Shown piece by piece: positions 16,613-25,936 of a stretch of DNA of 64,000 nt (position 1 is its first letter; each line of letters begins with the position of its first letter). The notes beneath the pieces are model-generated. The model ran no database searches, was not told the origin of the DNA, and saw only the letters and a program-made list of their open reading frames with translations. Source of the stretch: an uncultured Coprococcus sp. (GTDB taxonomy: Bacteria; Bacillota; Clostridia; Lachnospirales; Lachnospiraceae). The translations under genes were made by a program, and so were the position numbers. The stretch covers positions 186,001 through 250,000 of the forward strand of contig CAKQTZ010000003.1 in NCBI GenBank assembly GCA_934277375.1. Direction: 5' to 3'.

Positions 16613-16692
16613 CTTATCTCCTATATGTTGCAAATGTTCAAGTATAAGTAATCAAGTACAGGTATTTAATATATGTTATTACACCTTCCAGA

Positions 16693-17316
16693 TCAAACGT
16701 GATATAGATCATTGTTCTTGATATATGTCATCACGTTATCGGGAACCATATCCCTGATATCTTCTCCCGACCTCACAGCAGCTCTTATATCACTTGAGGA
16801 TATATCGTGCTGGTGGATGTACTCCTGACGGATATCGGATGCCGGAAACAGGCTGCGCAGACTTGCTATCTTATTATTGATCATCTCCTCAGAAACTCCA
16901 ATTCTTGTTGTGACAAGCAGCGTTGCAAGCCCTGATATGATGTCAGGGCTGTGCCAGTGGTCAAAATACATAATGGAATCCCCGCCCATAATAAAATACC
17001 AGTGAACATCTGGATATAATTCGTGAAGAGCTTCAAGTGTATCTGAGGTGTATGTGACCCCAGGACGTCTGATCTCAAAATCAGAATACTCCAACCCATT
17101 TATGCCATCTATGGCAAGCTTTATCATGTTGACCCGATGATCTGTAGTAACTTCATTGGAAATATTTTTATAACCAGGCTTATTGTTGGGCATCACAAGC
17201 ACTTTATCCAGTCTGAACTGTTCCAGTGCCTGTACGCCAAGCTCTATATGTCCATTGTGAATAGGATTGAATGTTCCTCCGAGTATACCTACATGTCCTG
17301 CTTTTTGTGTCAGCAT
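16693..17316 (-). CDS. nadD: Nicotinate-nucleotide adenylyltransferase
   Basis: 207 residues. Adenylates nicotinate mononucleotide in NAD synthesis. Nucleotidyltransferase signature 'GILGGTFNPIHNGHIELG' at about 10-27 and the second signature 'DISSSDIRAAVRSGEDI' near 170-187 are intact. Starts 12 bases after the yhbY stop; GGGGGAATAAGCC is the likely ribosome site. Part of obgE-yhbY-nadD-yqeK-rsfS. Confidence 0.95.
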   Translation of the reverse strand: MLTQKAGHVGILGGTFNPIHNGHIELGVQALEQFRLDKVLVMPNNKPGYKNISNEVTTDHRVNMIKLAIDGINGLEYSDFEIRRPGVTYTSDTLEALHELYPDVHWYFIMGGDSIMYFDHWHSPDIISGLATLLVTTRIGVSEEMINNKIASLRSLFPASDIRQEYIHQHDISSSDIRAAVRSGEDIRDMVPDNVMTYIKNNDLYHV

Positions 17317-17328
17317 GGCTTATTCCCC

Positions 17329-17616
17329 CTATGGAAGCTCGATCTTCTTATGTTCCTTTGACTCCTTGTACAGAACGATCTTTCTGCCGATCACCTGAAC
17401 TACCTGTGAGTGGGTTCTCTCACCGAGCATCGCTGCTATCTCACGAGGATCGTCAAGACAGTTCTTAAGAACAGAGATCTTGATGAGTTCTCTGGCTTCA
17501 AGAGCCTCTGATACAGATTCTGTGAACTCAGGTGTGAGTGATGATTTGCCTATGTTGAGTATAGGCTGGGTAGTCTGTGCCAGCCCTTTTAAATATGCTC
17601 TCTGTTTGCTATTCAT
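17329..17616 (-). CDS. yhbY: YhbY-family CRM-domain RNA-binding protein
   Basis: 95 residues, one CRM domain: 'LTSKQRAYLKGLAQ'-like start, 'ILNIGKSSLTPEF' and 'VVQVIGRKIVLYKES' near the end. Associates with pre-50S ribosomal subunits. Sits between obgE and nadD, 12-base gaps on both sides, so translation is likely coupled within the ribosome-maturation operon. Confidence 0.94.
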   Translation of the reverse strand: MNSKQRAYLKGLAQTTQPILNIGKSSLTPEFTESVSEALEARELIKISVLKNCLDDPREIAAMLGERTHSQVVQVIGRKIVLYKESKEHKKIELP

Positions 17617-17628
17617 ATATTTATTCCT

Positions 17629-18924
17629 TTACTTATAATAATCAAATTCAAGGAAATACATCCTTACCGTATCTCCGTCTACACAGCCAAGTCCCTCAAG
17701 CTGTGCAAGTATTCCGTTGTCTCTGAGGAACTTCTGAAAGAAATCAAAGCCCTTCTCGGATTCAAGATTGGTATATCCGAGCATCTTCTCGATTCGTGGA
17801 CCTTCAACGATATATACGCCCTCCTCCTCGTCAGACTTTCTGACCTCAAATGGAAGCTCTGGGTCGTCCTGCATAGAAAGATCTATTTCAGGTTCAAACT
17901 CTATGATCTCCCTTGGAGACTGTTTTACAAGGTCATTGACATACCAGAGAAGTTCATTGATGCCCTTTCCTGACACTGCAGATATAGGGAATATCTTATA
18001 GCCCTTATCCTCTGGAAATTCCTCTTTGAGCATCTCTATGACTGTCTCATAACCAATTTCATCCAGCAGATCAACCTTATTGGCTGCTATAACCTGCGGA
18101 CGGTTCTCGATGTCTTTGTTGTACTTTTTAAGTTCCTCGTTGATGACGTGTATATCATTGATGGGATCTCTTCCATCCACCGAGGCCGCATCCACGATAT
18201 GGATTATAACCTTTGTACGCTCGATATGTCTTAAGAACTGAAGTCCGAGACCTGTTCCTTCTGACGCGCCTTCTATGATACCAGGAATATCCGCGATCAC
18301 GAAGCCATTCTTGTCTCCGAGATCAACCACACCAAGATTAGGAACCAATGTGGTGAAATGATATGCCGCGATCTTAGGCCGGGCATTCGTGACCCTTGCA
18401 AGGAATGTTGATTTGCCCACACTTGGGTAGCCGACAAGACCTACATCCGCGATACACTTAAGCTCGAGATCAACTGTGAGCTCTTTTGCCGGTTGACCCG
18501 GCTGTGCATACTTTGGCGCCTGCATGGTGGAGGTGACATATGTTCTGTTTCCTCGGCCGCCACGGCCTCCTTTAAGGAATATAACAGGTTCCTTTTTATA
18601 AGCCATATCAAGTATGACCTTGCCTGTCTCTGAATCCTTTACTACAGTTCCAGGGGGAACCTTGAGCACGATATCGGCACCGTTGCTGCCATGGCAGTTC
18701 TTTTTGCCGCCCTCTTCACCGTCTCCGGCTCTGTATTTTGTTACATGTCTATAGTTAGTGAGCGTGTTCATTCCCTCGTCAACAACAAAGATAACGTCAC
18801 CACCATTACCTCCGTCGCCACCATCAGGACCACCGTTCGGAACATATTTCTCTCTTCTAAAGGATACATGTCCGTCGCCGCCCTTGCCTGATCTCACATA
18901 TATTCTGGCTCTATCGGCAAACAT
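17629..18924 (-). CDS. obgE: GTPase Obg/CgtA
   Basis: 431 residues in three domains: Gly-rich Obg fold (1-158, 'GGDGGNGGDVIFV'), the G domain with P-loop 'GYPSVGKST' near 165, 'DIPGIIEGA' (G3) and 'NKVDL' (G4), and a C-terminal OCT domain (about 350-431) found in Firmicutes. Binds the 50S subunit and senses ppGpp. AAAGGCGG precedes the ATG. It has its own promoter, separated from rpmA by a terminator. Confidence 0.97.
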   Translation of the reverse strand: MFADRARIYVRSGKGGDGHVSFRREKYVPNGGPDGGDGGNGGDVIFVVDEGMNTLTNYRHVTKYRAGDGEEGGKKNCHGSNGADIVLKVPPGTVVKDSETGKVILDMAYKKEPVIFLKGGRGGRGNRTYVTSTMQAPKYAQPGQPAKELTVDLELKCIADVGLVGYPSVGKSTFLARVTNARPKIAAYHFTTLVPNLGVVDLGDKNGFVIADIPGIIEGASEGTGLGLQFLRHIERTKVIIHIVDAASVDGRDPINDIHVINEELKKYNKDIENRPQVIAANKVDLLDEIGYETVIEMLKEEFPEDKGYKIFPISAVSGKGINELLWYVNDLVKQSPREIIEFEPEIDLSMQDDPELPFEVRKSDEEEGVYIVEGPRIEKMLGYTNLESEKGFDFFQKFLRDNGILAQLEGLGCVDGDTVRMYFLEFDYYK

Positions 18925-18961
18925 AATATACCGCCTTTCTATGTCAGATATTCTCTATCGA

Positions 18962-18990
18962 ATATTCAATGTCTAAACTACCTGTGTCAA
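18962..18990 (-). promoter_or_regulatory. Probable obgE-operon promoter
   Basis: Minus strand: TTGACA (18985-18990), 17 bases, GAATAT (18962-18967), about 38 bp before the obgE start. The -35 is consensus, the -10 weak. Confidence 0.55.
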
Positions 18991-18994
18991 GTTC

Positions 18995-19010
18995 TGCAGA
19001 TATATCTGCA
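18995..19010. repeat. Perfect 16-bp palindrome upstream of the obgE promoter
   Basis: TGCAGATATATCTGCA lies 4 bases upstream of the -35 of the obgE promoter. A related half, ATATCTGCG, is near 19033. It has the form of a dimeric regulator site. Confidence 0.5.
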
Positions 19011-19051
19011 CACTATTCTATAGTATACCCCATATCTGCGCTTTTGTCTGT

Positions 19052-19086
19052 AAAAAAAGACTGGAATAATAAAATTACTCCAGTCT
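19052..19086 (-). terminator. Terminator of the rplU-prp-rpmA operon
   Basis: AGACTGGAATAAT (19058-19070) and ATTACTCCAGTCT (19074-19086) form the stem; on the minus strand it is followed by seven T (19052-19058). Confidence 0.88.
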
Positions 19087-19116
19087 CTTGATAGTATTAC
19101 TTATATATATCCAATA

Positions 19117-19404
19117 TTACTCGTTAACTACTGGATAGATAGAAACCTGCTTCTTGTCTCTACCCTTTCTCTCAAATCTAACGATACCATCAGCTGTAGC
19201 GAACAGTGTGTCATCTCCGCCGATACCTACGTTAAGACCTGGATGAATCTTTGTTCCACGCTGTCTGTAAAGAATATTACCAGCCTTTACAAACTGACCG
19301 TCAGCTCTCTTAGCACCAAGTCTCTTGGACTCTGAGTCTCTGCCGTTCTTTGTAGAACCTACACCTTTCTTATGAGCGAAAAACTGAAGTTCCATCTTCA
19401 TCAT
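19117..19404 (-). CDS. rpmA: Ribosomal protein bL27 with cleavable N-terminus
   Basis: 95 residues. The Firmicute-type N-terminal extension ends in 'LQFFA' before '[14 protein letters not shown]'; the protease Prp cuts after FFA to expose the lysines that reach the peptidyl-transferase centre. prp is directly upstream (5-base gap), which fits. Three ATGs lie close together; 19404 has the best spacing from AGGAGG. Confidence 0.97.
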   Translation of the reverse strand: MMKMELQFFAHKKGVGSTKNGRDSESKRLGAKRADGQFVKAGNILYRQRGTKIHPGLNVGIGGDDTLFATADGIVRFERKGRDKKQVSIYPVVNE

Positions 19405-19409
19405 GTCAA

Positions 19410-19736
19410 TTACACCTCCTTAAAGGTCATACAAATATAATCGCCATAGGACTCTTCGATTCCGGAAATACCAATCACAAGCGCCTGCAACAAAGTCTGC
19501 GCCTTTACATCAGGTGCCTCTGTGAACATGAAATCCATGTGTCCGCACTCCTGATCGCAGTCAAGTGTGAAATTCACATCTGAAAGCTTTTCAATAGAGT
19601 TCAGGATGGTTATCGTGATCGCTGAAACAGCGCTACAGACGATATCCTGTCCAGGATCATCATATTCCGCATGTCCATCTGTCTTAAATCCTATATATTC
19701 CGAATTGCTGTTCTGATAAATAACTACATCAATCAT
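19410..19736 (-). CDS. prp: Ribosomal-processing cysteine protease Prp
   Basis: 108 residues. Removes the N-terminal extension of L27. The catalytic pair is visible: H22 in '[20 protein letters not shown]' region and Cys near residue 34. Sits between rplU and rpmA as in all Firmicutes with extended L27. No clear ribosome site; it starts 28 bases after the rplU stop, so it may depend on coupled translation. Confidence 0.95.
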   Translation of the reverse strand: MIDVVIYQNSNSEYIGFKTDGHAEYDDPGQDIVCSAVSAITITILNSIEKLSDVNFTLDCDQECGHMDFMFTEAPDVKAQTLLQALVIGISGIEESYGDYICMTFKEV

Positions 19737-19764
19737 GTCTTATAATCGATACAATCAATACCAA

Positions 19765-20073
19765 TTAAGCGTTGATCTTCTTGATCTCAACCTTAGTATA
19801 TGACTGTCTGTGACCATTCTTCTTGTGATAGCCAGTCTTTCTCTTGTACTTGTAAACAATAACTTTCTTAGACTTGCCTTCACCAACTACTGATGCTGTT
19901 ACAGATGCATTAGCAACTGCATCTCCACACTTAACGTCTGAATCAGTGCTTACTAAGATAACATCATCAAATGTTACTTCGCTTCCAGCCTCTGCTGCGA
20001 GCTTTTCAACCTTGATTACGTCTCCTTCAGCTACCTTGTACTGCTTACCGCCTGTTGCTATAATTGCGTACAT
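19765..20073 (-). CDS. rplU: Ribosomal protein bL21
   Basis: 102 residues: '[18 protein letters not shown]' at the start and '[21 protein letters not shown]' near the end are diagnostic. Start 20073 chosen for AAGGAGG at the proper distance; upstream codons belong to the leader. First gene of the rplU-prp-rpmA operon. Confidence 0.97.
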   Translation of the reverse strand: MYAIIATGGKQYKVAEGDVIKVEKLAAEAGSEVTFDDVILVSTDSDVKCGDAVANASVTASVVGEGKSKKVIVYKYKRKTGYHKKNGHRQSYTKVEIKKINA

Positions 20074-20150
20074 GGTTAATACCTCCTTAATCAAACTCGC
20101 CAGTTTTGGTGGTGTCTGTTGACACACTTATACCTAACTGTGCGGCATAC
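20074..20150 (-). ncRNA. Structured 5' leader of rplU (L21-leader candidate)
   Basis: About 77 bases between the inferred transcript start and the rplU ATG. A hairpin GTGTC-AACA-GACAC is followed by an unpaired CACCAAAACTGGCGAG stretch before the ribosome site. L21 operons of Firmicutes carry an autoregulatory L21 leader here; the assignment rests on position and simple folding only. Confidence 0.4.
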
Positions 20151-20156
20151 TCATAT

Positions 20157-20185
20157 AATCTACCATTGAGATGATTATTTGTCAA
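20157..20185 (-). promoter_or_regulatory. rplU promoter
   Basis: Minus strand: TTGACA (20180-20185), 17 bases, TAGATT (20157-20162), then a short leader into rplU. Confidence 0.65.
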
Positions 20186-20259
20186 TAATTTTCTTATATT
20201 TTTCCTATATTTTTCATATGATCTCCGATTTCACCCAGAAAATCTTTAGAACAATGTCA

Positions 20260-21426
20260 TCAGAGCTTAACCATTTCGTGAAGCGGTCTCTTCAACTTCT
20301 TTCTAGTCAGTTCTATAAGTCCAAGTTTTGTGATATCTACAAATTTTGCTGGTACCGGATCATCTGCCAGCTCTCTTACCAGAGTATCACGTATCCTGAG
20401 GATATCATCGGGATTCTTCATATTTATAAAGTCTATGACTATTATTCCGGACAGATTGCGGAGTCTTAACTGACGGCATGTCTCGATGGCTGCCTCGGTG
20501 TTGACCTTCAGCATGTGATGTTCCATATCTCTGCCAGATATGGCTTTGCCGGTATTAACATCAACCACCACCATGGCCTCTGTCTGCTGGATTATAAGGT
20601 AGGCCCCTGACTTTAACCATACTTTCTCCTTTAGAGCACCCTCCACCTCTTTATTGAGGTTGTAGATTGCTGAGAGCGGACATCCCATATCGGTATGAAG
20701 TGTTATGTCAATTGTTCCAGGCTGTTTTTTTTCTTTGTAATCCTCAAATGCATGGAATATTTCTTCATCATCCGTTACCAGTGAATCCAGCTTATTGCTT
20801 CCCATGAAGGTTATATTTTCTATGTATTCAGGAGGATTCCGGTACAGGCATGAGAAGCATTTTCTTGTGGCTGCGGTCTTCAGGATCTGCTGAAGACGAC
20901 CGCCCAGTTCATTCAGCTCACGTCTTATAAGCTCCGGATCTGCATCTGCAGCATTTGTTCTGATGATACATCCCATATTATCCGGGAGAGTATTCCTTGC
21001 AATATCCTTCAGTTCATCCCTAAGCTTCCTGTTGCTTATCTTGTTCGATACTCCTATCTGTGATCCTGTGTGGACCACGCAGTAATCTCCACGGATGGTG
21101 AGTTCAGAAGAACCGACAGGATTCTTAGTCTTGACAGCATCCCGGCTGATCTGAACGATTATCTCATCACCGATCCTGAGCTTTGTGTGCTCCCTGCCAT
21201 CGGCATATATGATATCATTATCATCCAGACTGTAGTAGCAGGGAAGTCTGTCACCATAATCCACGAAGCAGGCATTTATATTATTTACAATATTTGCCAC
21301 CTTGCCCACATAGATATTGCCAAGAACTGTACTGCTCTCAGACAGATTCAGATCAGTGACTTCTCCGTCCTGTATAACTGCCTGTAATATTTTGTTGTTG
21401 TAGTGTGTAACTACCAGCTTTCTCAT
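20260..21426 (-). CDS. RNase E/G-family ribonuclease, short form
   Basis: 388 residues. S1-type RNA-binding insert near 35-110 ('GNIYVGKVANIVNNINACFVDYG'), then the catalytic DNase I-like domain with 'EAMVVVDVNTGKAISGRD' near 280 and 'GIIVIDFINM' near 325, supplying the metal-binding aspartates. It ends 'LTRKKLKRPLHEMVKL', just where RNase E/G usually continues with a CPxC zinc-link and small domain, so tetramer assembly by zinc is not expected. Likely acts in rRNA or mRNA processing. AGGGGA precedes the ATG. Downstream of the radical SAM pair, upstream of L21, a conserved Clostridial order. Confidence 0.88.
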   Translation of the reverse strand: MRKLVVTHYNNKILQAVIQDGEVTDLNLSESSTVLGNIYVGKVANIVNNINACFVDYGDRLPCYYSLDDNDIIYADGREHTKLRIGDEIIVQISRDAVKTKNPVGSSELTIRGDYCVVHTGSQIGVSNKISNRKLRDELKDIARNTLPDNMGCIIRTNAADADPELIRRELNELGGRLQQILKTAATRKCFSCLYRNPPEYIENITFMGSNKLDSLVTDDEEIFHAFEDYKEKKQPGTIDITLHTDMGCPLSAIYNLNKEVEGALKEKVWLKSGAYLIIQQTEAMVVVDVNTGKAISGRDMEHHMLKVNTEAAIETCRQLRLRNLSGIIVIDFINMKNPDDILRIRDTLVRELADDPVPAKFVDITKLGLIELTRKKLKRPLHEMVKL

Positions 21427-21472
21427 GTGATATTCCCCTTATAATCTTTCAAATATACGGTCAGTCATACTC

Positions 21473-22171
21473 TTAAAATGATGAACCGGCTCTATATAGA
21501 GGCATTATATTGCCATCAGGGCCATCCATGTATGTCTCCAGCCTGTGTATATGATAGTGAAACTGATTGTGGCTTACACCTGCATATGCACAGAGTGCCT
21601 GCATGACCAGCTCTGGCTTAAGGTTATATTCACTTCCGGTGGAAAGGAGCATATATATCTTATCATCCCTCAGCTCGCAGGTCATGATACCTGGCTTTAT
21701 ATTCTCCTCGCGTTCGCTCTTCTTAGTTTTTTTCAGTATAACTATCTCATTCTGTAACATGAACGATTCCACATTGCCCAATATTGAGCTCCGTTCTTCT
21801 TCATCCGCCTTGTCAAGAAATGAGATCACATAGTCCGATGCAGACACGACTGACATGGAGTTCTTAGCATTATCGGGTAGAAGGACACACTCAGTGACCT
21901 TCATCTCATCAACAGATACAGCATTCAGAGCTTCAATCATCTCCTTGGAAGTTGTAACGGATTCAAATTCGCCATCAAAATATTCACCGTCAGATGTGAT
22001 TCCCATAGCCAGCGGAGCGGCAAATGATATGATCTGATGAGGTGAGTAGCCTTTGGAATAGCTTACATCCAGACCGGCGCGTCTTATTTCTTTTTGGAAA
22101 TACCGCATGACGTCAAGATGACCTATGAATCTCAGATTGCCGAGCTTGGAGTATTTAATTCTTATTTTCAA
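21473..22171 (-). CDS. Radical SAM-linked protein (TIGR03936/DUF2344 family)
   Basis: 232 residues. 'IRIKYSKLGNLRFIGHLDVMRYFQ' opening and 'YSKGYSPHQIISFAAPLAMG' near 45-65 are the hallmarks of the DUF2344 family, whose members accompany or are fused to the TIGR03960 radical SAM protein. Function unknown, thought to be RNA-related. Start is a TTG at 22171, eight bases after GGAGGAGG; no ATG fits. It overlaps the end of the radical SAM gene by 17 bases, so the two are translationally coupled. Confidence 0.85.
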   Translation of the reverse strand: MKIRIKYSKLGNLRFIGHLDVMRYFQKEIRRAGLDVSYSKGYSPHQIISFAAPLAMGITSDGEYFDGEFESVTTSKEMIEALNAVSVDEMKVTECVLLPDNAKNSMSVVSASDYVISFLDKADEEERSSILGNVESFMLQNEIVILKKTKKSEREENIKPGIMTCELRDDKIYMLLSTGSEYNLKPELVMQALCAYAGVSHNQFHYHIHRLETYMDGPDGNIMPLYRAGSSF

Positions 22172-24023
22172 AGCAAACACCTCCTCCAAATCTTGCGGCA
22201 CCACAGCCAGAACACTGCTGTCTGCAGTTAGGAGTTACCTTTTCATTCTGTGCATTATCCCACTCTCTCTCAAGAAACTTTCTTGTGACGCCGATGTCGA
22301 TGAAATCCCAAGGCAGTATCTCATCCACGCTTCTGTCCCTGTAAGTGTAGAAATCTATATCCAGACCATGTTTTGCCATGGCGTTATCCCAGTTTTCTTT
22401 TTTGAAGAATTCTGTCCATGCATCAAATATCTGCCCGACCTTATAGACGTCATATATTACATCGCATAGCTTCCTGTCGCCTCTTGCAAGCAGTCCTTCA
22501 AGTATGGTGATATCTGCCTCGTGGTACTGGAATTTGAGGCTCTTGTGATTCTTTTCTTCACGGAACTTATCCTTTACAAAGTATGCACGTTTTACGAATT
22601 CCTCAGGTCTGATCATCGGAGTCCACTGGAATGGGGTGAATGGCTTTGGCACAAAGTATGATGCCGATGCTGTGACCATGACACGTCCGTTTCGTTCTTC
22701 TCTTGGTATATTTGCAAAGAAAAGCTCTGTGATCTCCTCTGACAGATCTGCAATTCCTGCAATATCGTCATATGTCTCAGTAGGAAGTCCCATCATGAAG
22801 TAAAGCTTTACCTTGTCCCAACCGCCCTTGAAAGCTTTCAGGGCACCATCCATTATGTTCTCCTTGGTGAGGCCCTTGTTTATGACATTTCTGAGTCTCT
22901 GTGTTCCAGCCTCCGGAGCAAATGTAAGGGAACTTTTCTTCACGTCCTGGATCTTGCTCATGACATCCAGTGAGAAGGCATCTATACGCAGTGAAGGAAG
23001 AGAGATATTAACATGCTCATTATCCATCTTCTCGATCAGACAGTCTGTGAGCTCTGGGAGCTCCTCGTAATCACTGGATGACAGACTGCTGAAGGTTATC
23101 TCTTCATGTCCTGTGCTTGCCAGCATCTTCTCAGCATAGCCTTTTAACAGATTGACATCCTTGGGTCTGGTTGGTCTGTATATCATTCCAGCCTGACAGA
23201 ATCTACAGCCTCTTATACATCCACGCATGATCTCAAGCACTACCCTGTCCTGTGTGAGTTTCATAAATGACACAACAGGCTTTTCGGGGTATGTGACTTT
23301 GCTGTGATCCATGACTACCGTCTTGGTTATTGTGGCAGGCACATCAACATATTTAGGTGCAAATGAAGCTATCGTTCCATCTTCCTTGTATGTGACCTCA
23401 TAGAGCTCAGGAACATATAATCCCGGAATGTTGGACACCTTTATGAGAAATTCTTCCCTGGTCATATCAGAGTGCTTATACACCTTGTATAGCTCCAGAA
23501 GTGCATCATAGGATACTTCACCCTCACCCATATAAAATATGTCAAAGAAGTCTGCTATAGGCTCAGGGTTATATGAACATGGTCCTCCGCCTATAACAAG
23601 TGTATCTCCCTTTTTCCTGTCCCTCGTGCGGAGTGGGATCCCAGCCAGATCGAGCACCTGAAGAATGTTGGTGTAGCACATCTCATATTGGAGTGTTATT
23701 CCAAGAAAATCAAAACCCTTTATAGGATCCTGGGATTCCAGGGCGAACAGAGGTATATCGTGCTCCCTCATCTCCGCATCAAGGTCGGGCCATGGTGAGT
23801 AAACCCTCTCACACCATGTATCCTCTCTTCTGTTGAACATATCATACAATATCTGAATACCGAGATGAGACATTCCTATCTCGTATACATCAGGGAAACA
23901 CATGCAGAAACGCACATCCACCTTATCCTTGTCCTTCATAACACTGTTGTACTCTCCGCCTATGTATCTGGCGGGCTTTTCAACCTTCATCAGTATTTCG
24001 TCCGGTAAAGCTAATTTTCTCAT
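22155..24023 (-). CDS. B12-binding-type radical SAM protein (TIGR03960 family)
   Basis: 622 residues. N-terminal cobalamin-binding-like region (about 35-200), then the radical SAM core with C269-xxx-C273-xx-C276 (CIRGCRFC). A C-terminal cysteine cluster, CRQQCSGCG...C, could hold another metal. The family partners with the TIGR03936 protein encoded next; substrate unknown. AAGGA precedes the ATG. It is the first gene of the run to RNase G; a hairpin upstream separates it from the PFL gene. Confidence 0.9.
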   Translation of the reverse strand: MRKLALPDEILMKVEKPARYIGGEYNSVMKDKDKVDVRFCMCFPDVYEIGMSHLGIQILYDMFNRREDTWCERVYSPWPDLDAEMREHDIPLFALESQDPIKGFDFLGITLQYEMCYTNILQVLDLAGIPLRTRDRKKGDTLVIGGGPCSYNPEPIADFFDIFYMGEGEVSYDALLELYKVYKHSDMTREEFLIKVSNIPGLYVPELYEVTYKEDGTIASFAPKYVDVPATITKTVVMDHSKVTYPEKPVVSFMKLTQDRVVLEIMRGCIRGCRFCQAGMIYRPTRPKDVNLLKGYAEKMLASTGHEEITFSSLSSSDYEELPELTDCLIEKMDNEHVNISLPSLRIDAFSLDVMSKIQDVKKSSLTFAPEAGTQRLRNVINKGLTKENIMDGALKAFKGGWDKVKLYFMMGLPTETYDDIAGIADLSEEITELFFANIPREERNGRVMVTASASYFVPKPFTPFQWTPMIRPEEFVKRAYFVKDKFREEKNHKSLKFQYHEADITILEGLLARGDRKLCDVIYDVYKVGQIFDAWTEFFKKENWDNAMAKHGLDIDFYTYRDRSVDEILPWDFIDIGVTRKFLEREWDNAQNEKVTPNCRQQCSGCGAARFGGGVCFENKN

Positions 24024-24101
24024 AAAATAATATCCTTAAAAAATCCTTTTAATCTTATTATCTAATATTTCACAAAAGAAATATTCAATTACAGTAAAAG
24101 A

Positions 24102-24135
24102 GATGCGCACGAAATACGGAGGTTCCGTGCGCATC
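24102..24135 (-). terminator. Terminator hairpin of the PFL/ACT group
   Basis: GATGCGCACG (24102-24111) and CCGTGCGCATC (24125-24135) form a GC-rich stem. On the minus strand it is followed by TCTTTTACTG, a moderate T-run. Confidence 0.65.
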
Positions 24136-24188
24136 CTCAATATCTATATCGTATTGGTAAATGGGATTCTGTAACACCTGATCCAATA

Positions 24189-25553
24189 TTAGTTCTTGAA
24201 ACTATGGATAGGGGCAGGAATACGTCCACCTCTGTTTACGAATTTATCACATGCAAATCTGTTGACGGGCATGATAGGCGCATATCCAAGAAGACCGCCA
24301 AATTCAGCCTGATCTCCTACAGTTTTGCCTATAACAGGTATAAGTCTGACTGCGGTTGTCTTCTGGTTGATCATACCGAGAGCCATCTCATCAGCGATGA
24401 TTCCAGATATTGTTGCAGGTGATGTATCACCAGGAATTGCGATCATATCAAGACCTACTGAACATACGCAAGTCATGGCCTCAAGTTTTTCAAGAGTTAA
24501 TGCTCCGGCTGAAACTGCATCAATCATTCTCTGGTCCTCAGATACCGGAATAAATGCACCGGAGAGTCCGCCTACATATGATGAAGCCATAACTCCACCC
24601 TTCTTTACCTGATCGTTAAGAAGTGCAAGTGCCGCTGTTGTACCAGGAGCTCCTGCGTATTCAAGACCGATCTCCTCAAGGATCTCTCCGACACTGTCTC
24701 CAACTGCAGGTGTTGGGGCAAGTGACAGGTCAACTATACCGAATGGAACGCCGAGCATCTTGGATGCTTCCTTTGCAACTAGCTGTCCAACTCTGGTTAC
24801 CTTGAATGCTGTCTTCTTGATGGTCTCACAGAGTACCTCAAAGTTCTCACCTCTGACATTCTCAAGGGCTTTCTTTACAACACCAGGGCCACTGACTCCG
24901 ACATTGATAACACAGTCTCCTTCTGTGACACCGTGGAATGCACCAGCCATAAATGGGTTATCATCAGGTGCATTACAGAATACAACAAGCTTTGCACAGC
25001 CTATTGAATCTGCTTCCTTAGTGAGCTCAGCTGTATCTCTGATCATCTCTCCGAGGAGCTTGACTGCGTCCATATCTATACCGGTCTTGGTTGAGCCTAC
25101 ATTTATAGAGCTGCACACCTTTCCCGTACTTGAAAGAGCCTCAGGGATTGAACGGATAAGAAGTTCATCTGCAGGAGTCATCCCCTTATTTACAAGGGCT
25201 GAATATCCTCCGATGAAGTTGACACCGATGGTGTCTGCCGCTCTGTCAAGAGCCTTTGCGATCTTCACGAAATCACCGGTGGTCTTACATACTGAGCCAC
25301 CAACAAGTGCTATCGGTGTTACAGAAACTCTCTTGTTGACGATAGGTATACCATATCTTCTTGATATCTCCTGACCGGTTGATACAAGATCCTTGGCATA
25401 TGTTGTTATCTTGTTATATATCTTTGTACATGTATCATCCACATCTGTGCCTACACAATCCAAGAGACTGATTCCCATTGTGATGGTACGAACATCCAGA
25501 TTCATGTCTGAGATCATCTTATTGGTCTCGATTACTTCATTTATGCTAATCAT
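24189..25553 (-). CDS. PFL (DUF711/UPF0210) family protein
   Basis: 454 residues, the family length. '[26 protein letters not shown]', '[16 protein letters not shown]' and '[18 protein letters not shown]' are characteristic stretches. Structures in this family resemble the pyruvate formate-lyase barrel, but glycyl-radical motifs are absent and the function is unknown. It almost always follows a small ACT-domain protein, as here, so the ACT protein probably regulates it. GAGG precedes the ATG. Confidence 0.9.
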   Translation of the reverse strand: MISINEVIETNKMISDMNLDVRTITMGISLLDCVGTDVDDTCTKIYNKITTYAKDLVSTGQEISRRYGIPIVNKRVSVTPIALVGGSVCKTTGDFVKIAKALDRAADTIGVNFIGGYSALVNKGMTPADELLIRSIPEALSSTGKVCSSINVGSTKTGIDMDAVKLLGEMIRDTAELTKEADSIGCAKLVVFCNAPDDNPFMAGAFHGVTEGDCVINVGVSGPGVVKKALENVRGENFEVLCETIKKTAFKVTRVGQLVAKEASKMLGVPFGIVDLSLAPTPAVGDSVGEILEEIGLEYAGAPGTTAALALLNDQVKKGGVMASSYVGGLSGAFIPVSEDQRMIDAVSAGALTLEKLEAMTCVCSVGLDMIAIPGDTSPATISGIIADEMALGMINQKTTAVRLIPVIGKTVGDQAEFGGLLGYAPIMPVNRFACDKFVNRGGRIPAPIHSFKN

Positions 25554-25589
25554 GTATATCCTCTTTTCTGTCTGTCAGACTGTATGTTA

Positions 25590-25862
25590 TTAGATTCTGT
25601 GCATTGTCTCAAAGATCTTCTCGTGCTGTACCTTAATCTGTACGCCGATCTCTTCTCCGATCTGTCCGAGCTCTGATGCGATGAGCTCTGTTGATTTGGA
25701 TGACTCCTGTGTATCAACCACCATCATCATGTTGAAGTACCCTGCAACTATAGTCTGTGATATGTCAAGTATATTGATCTGGTTGTTTGCCAGATATACA
25801 CATACCTTAGCTGTGATTCCCACGCTGTCCTTACCTACTACAGTTATGATTCTTTTTTTCAT
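25590..25862 (-). CDS. ACT-domain protein (UPF0237 family)
   Basis: 90 residues, one ACT domain: 'ITVVGKDSVGITAKVCVYLANNQINI' region and 'MMMVVDTQES' mid-chain. ACT domains bind small ligands, usually amino acids. Upstream of the PFL-family gene (36-base gap), a conserved pair. AAGGAGGATAAATGAA precedes the ATG. Confidence 0.92.
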   Translation of the reverse strand: MKKRIITVVGKDSVGITAKVCVYLANNQINILDISQTIVAGYFNMMMVVDTQESSKSTELIASELGQIGEEIGVQIKVQHEKIFETMHRI

Positions 25863-25936
25863 TTCATTTATCCTCCTTGTTGATGATGGAGCCTGTACAT
25901 ACAGAACCCATCTTTATTCACTCCTAAAAATTCAGC

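Noticed and set aside
24760..25374. 204-codon open frame on the plus strand
   Set aside because: Antisense to the PFL-family gene; no ribosome site, composition of a shadow frame.
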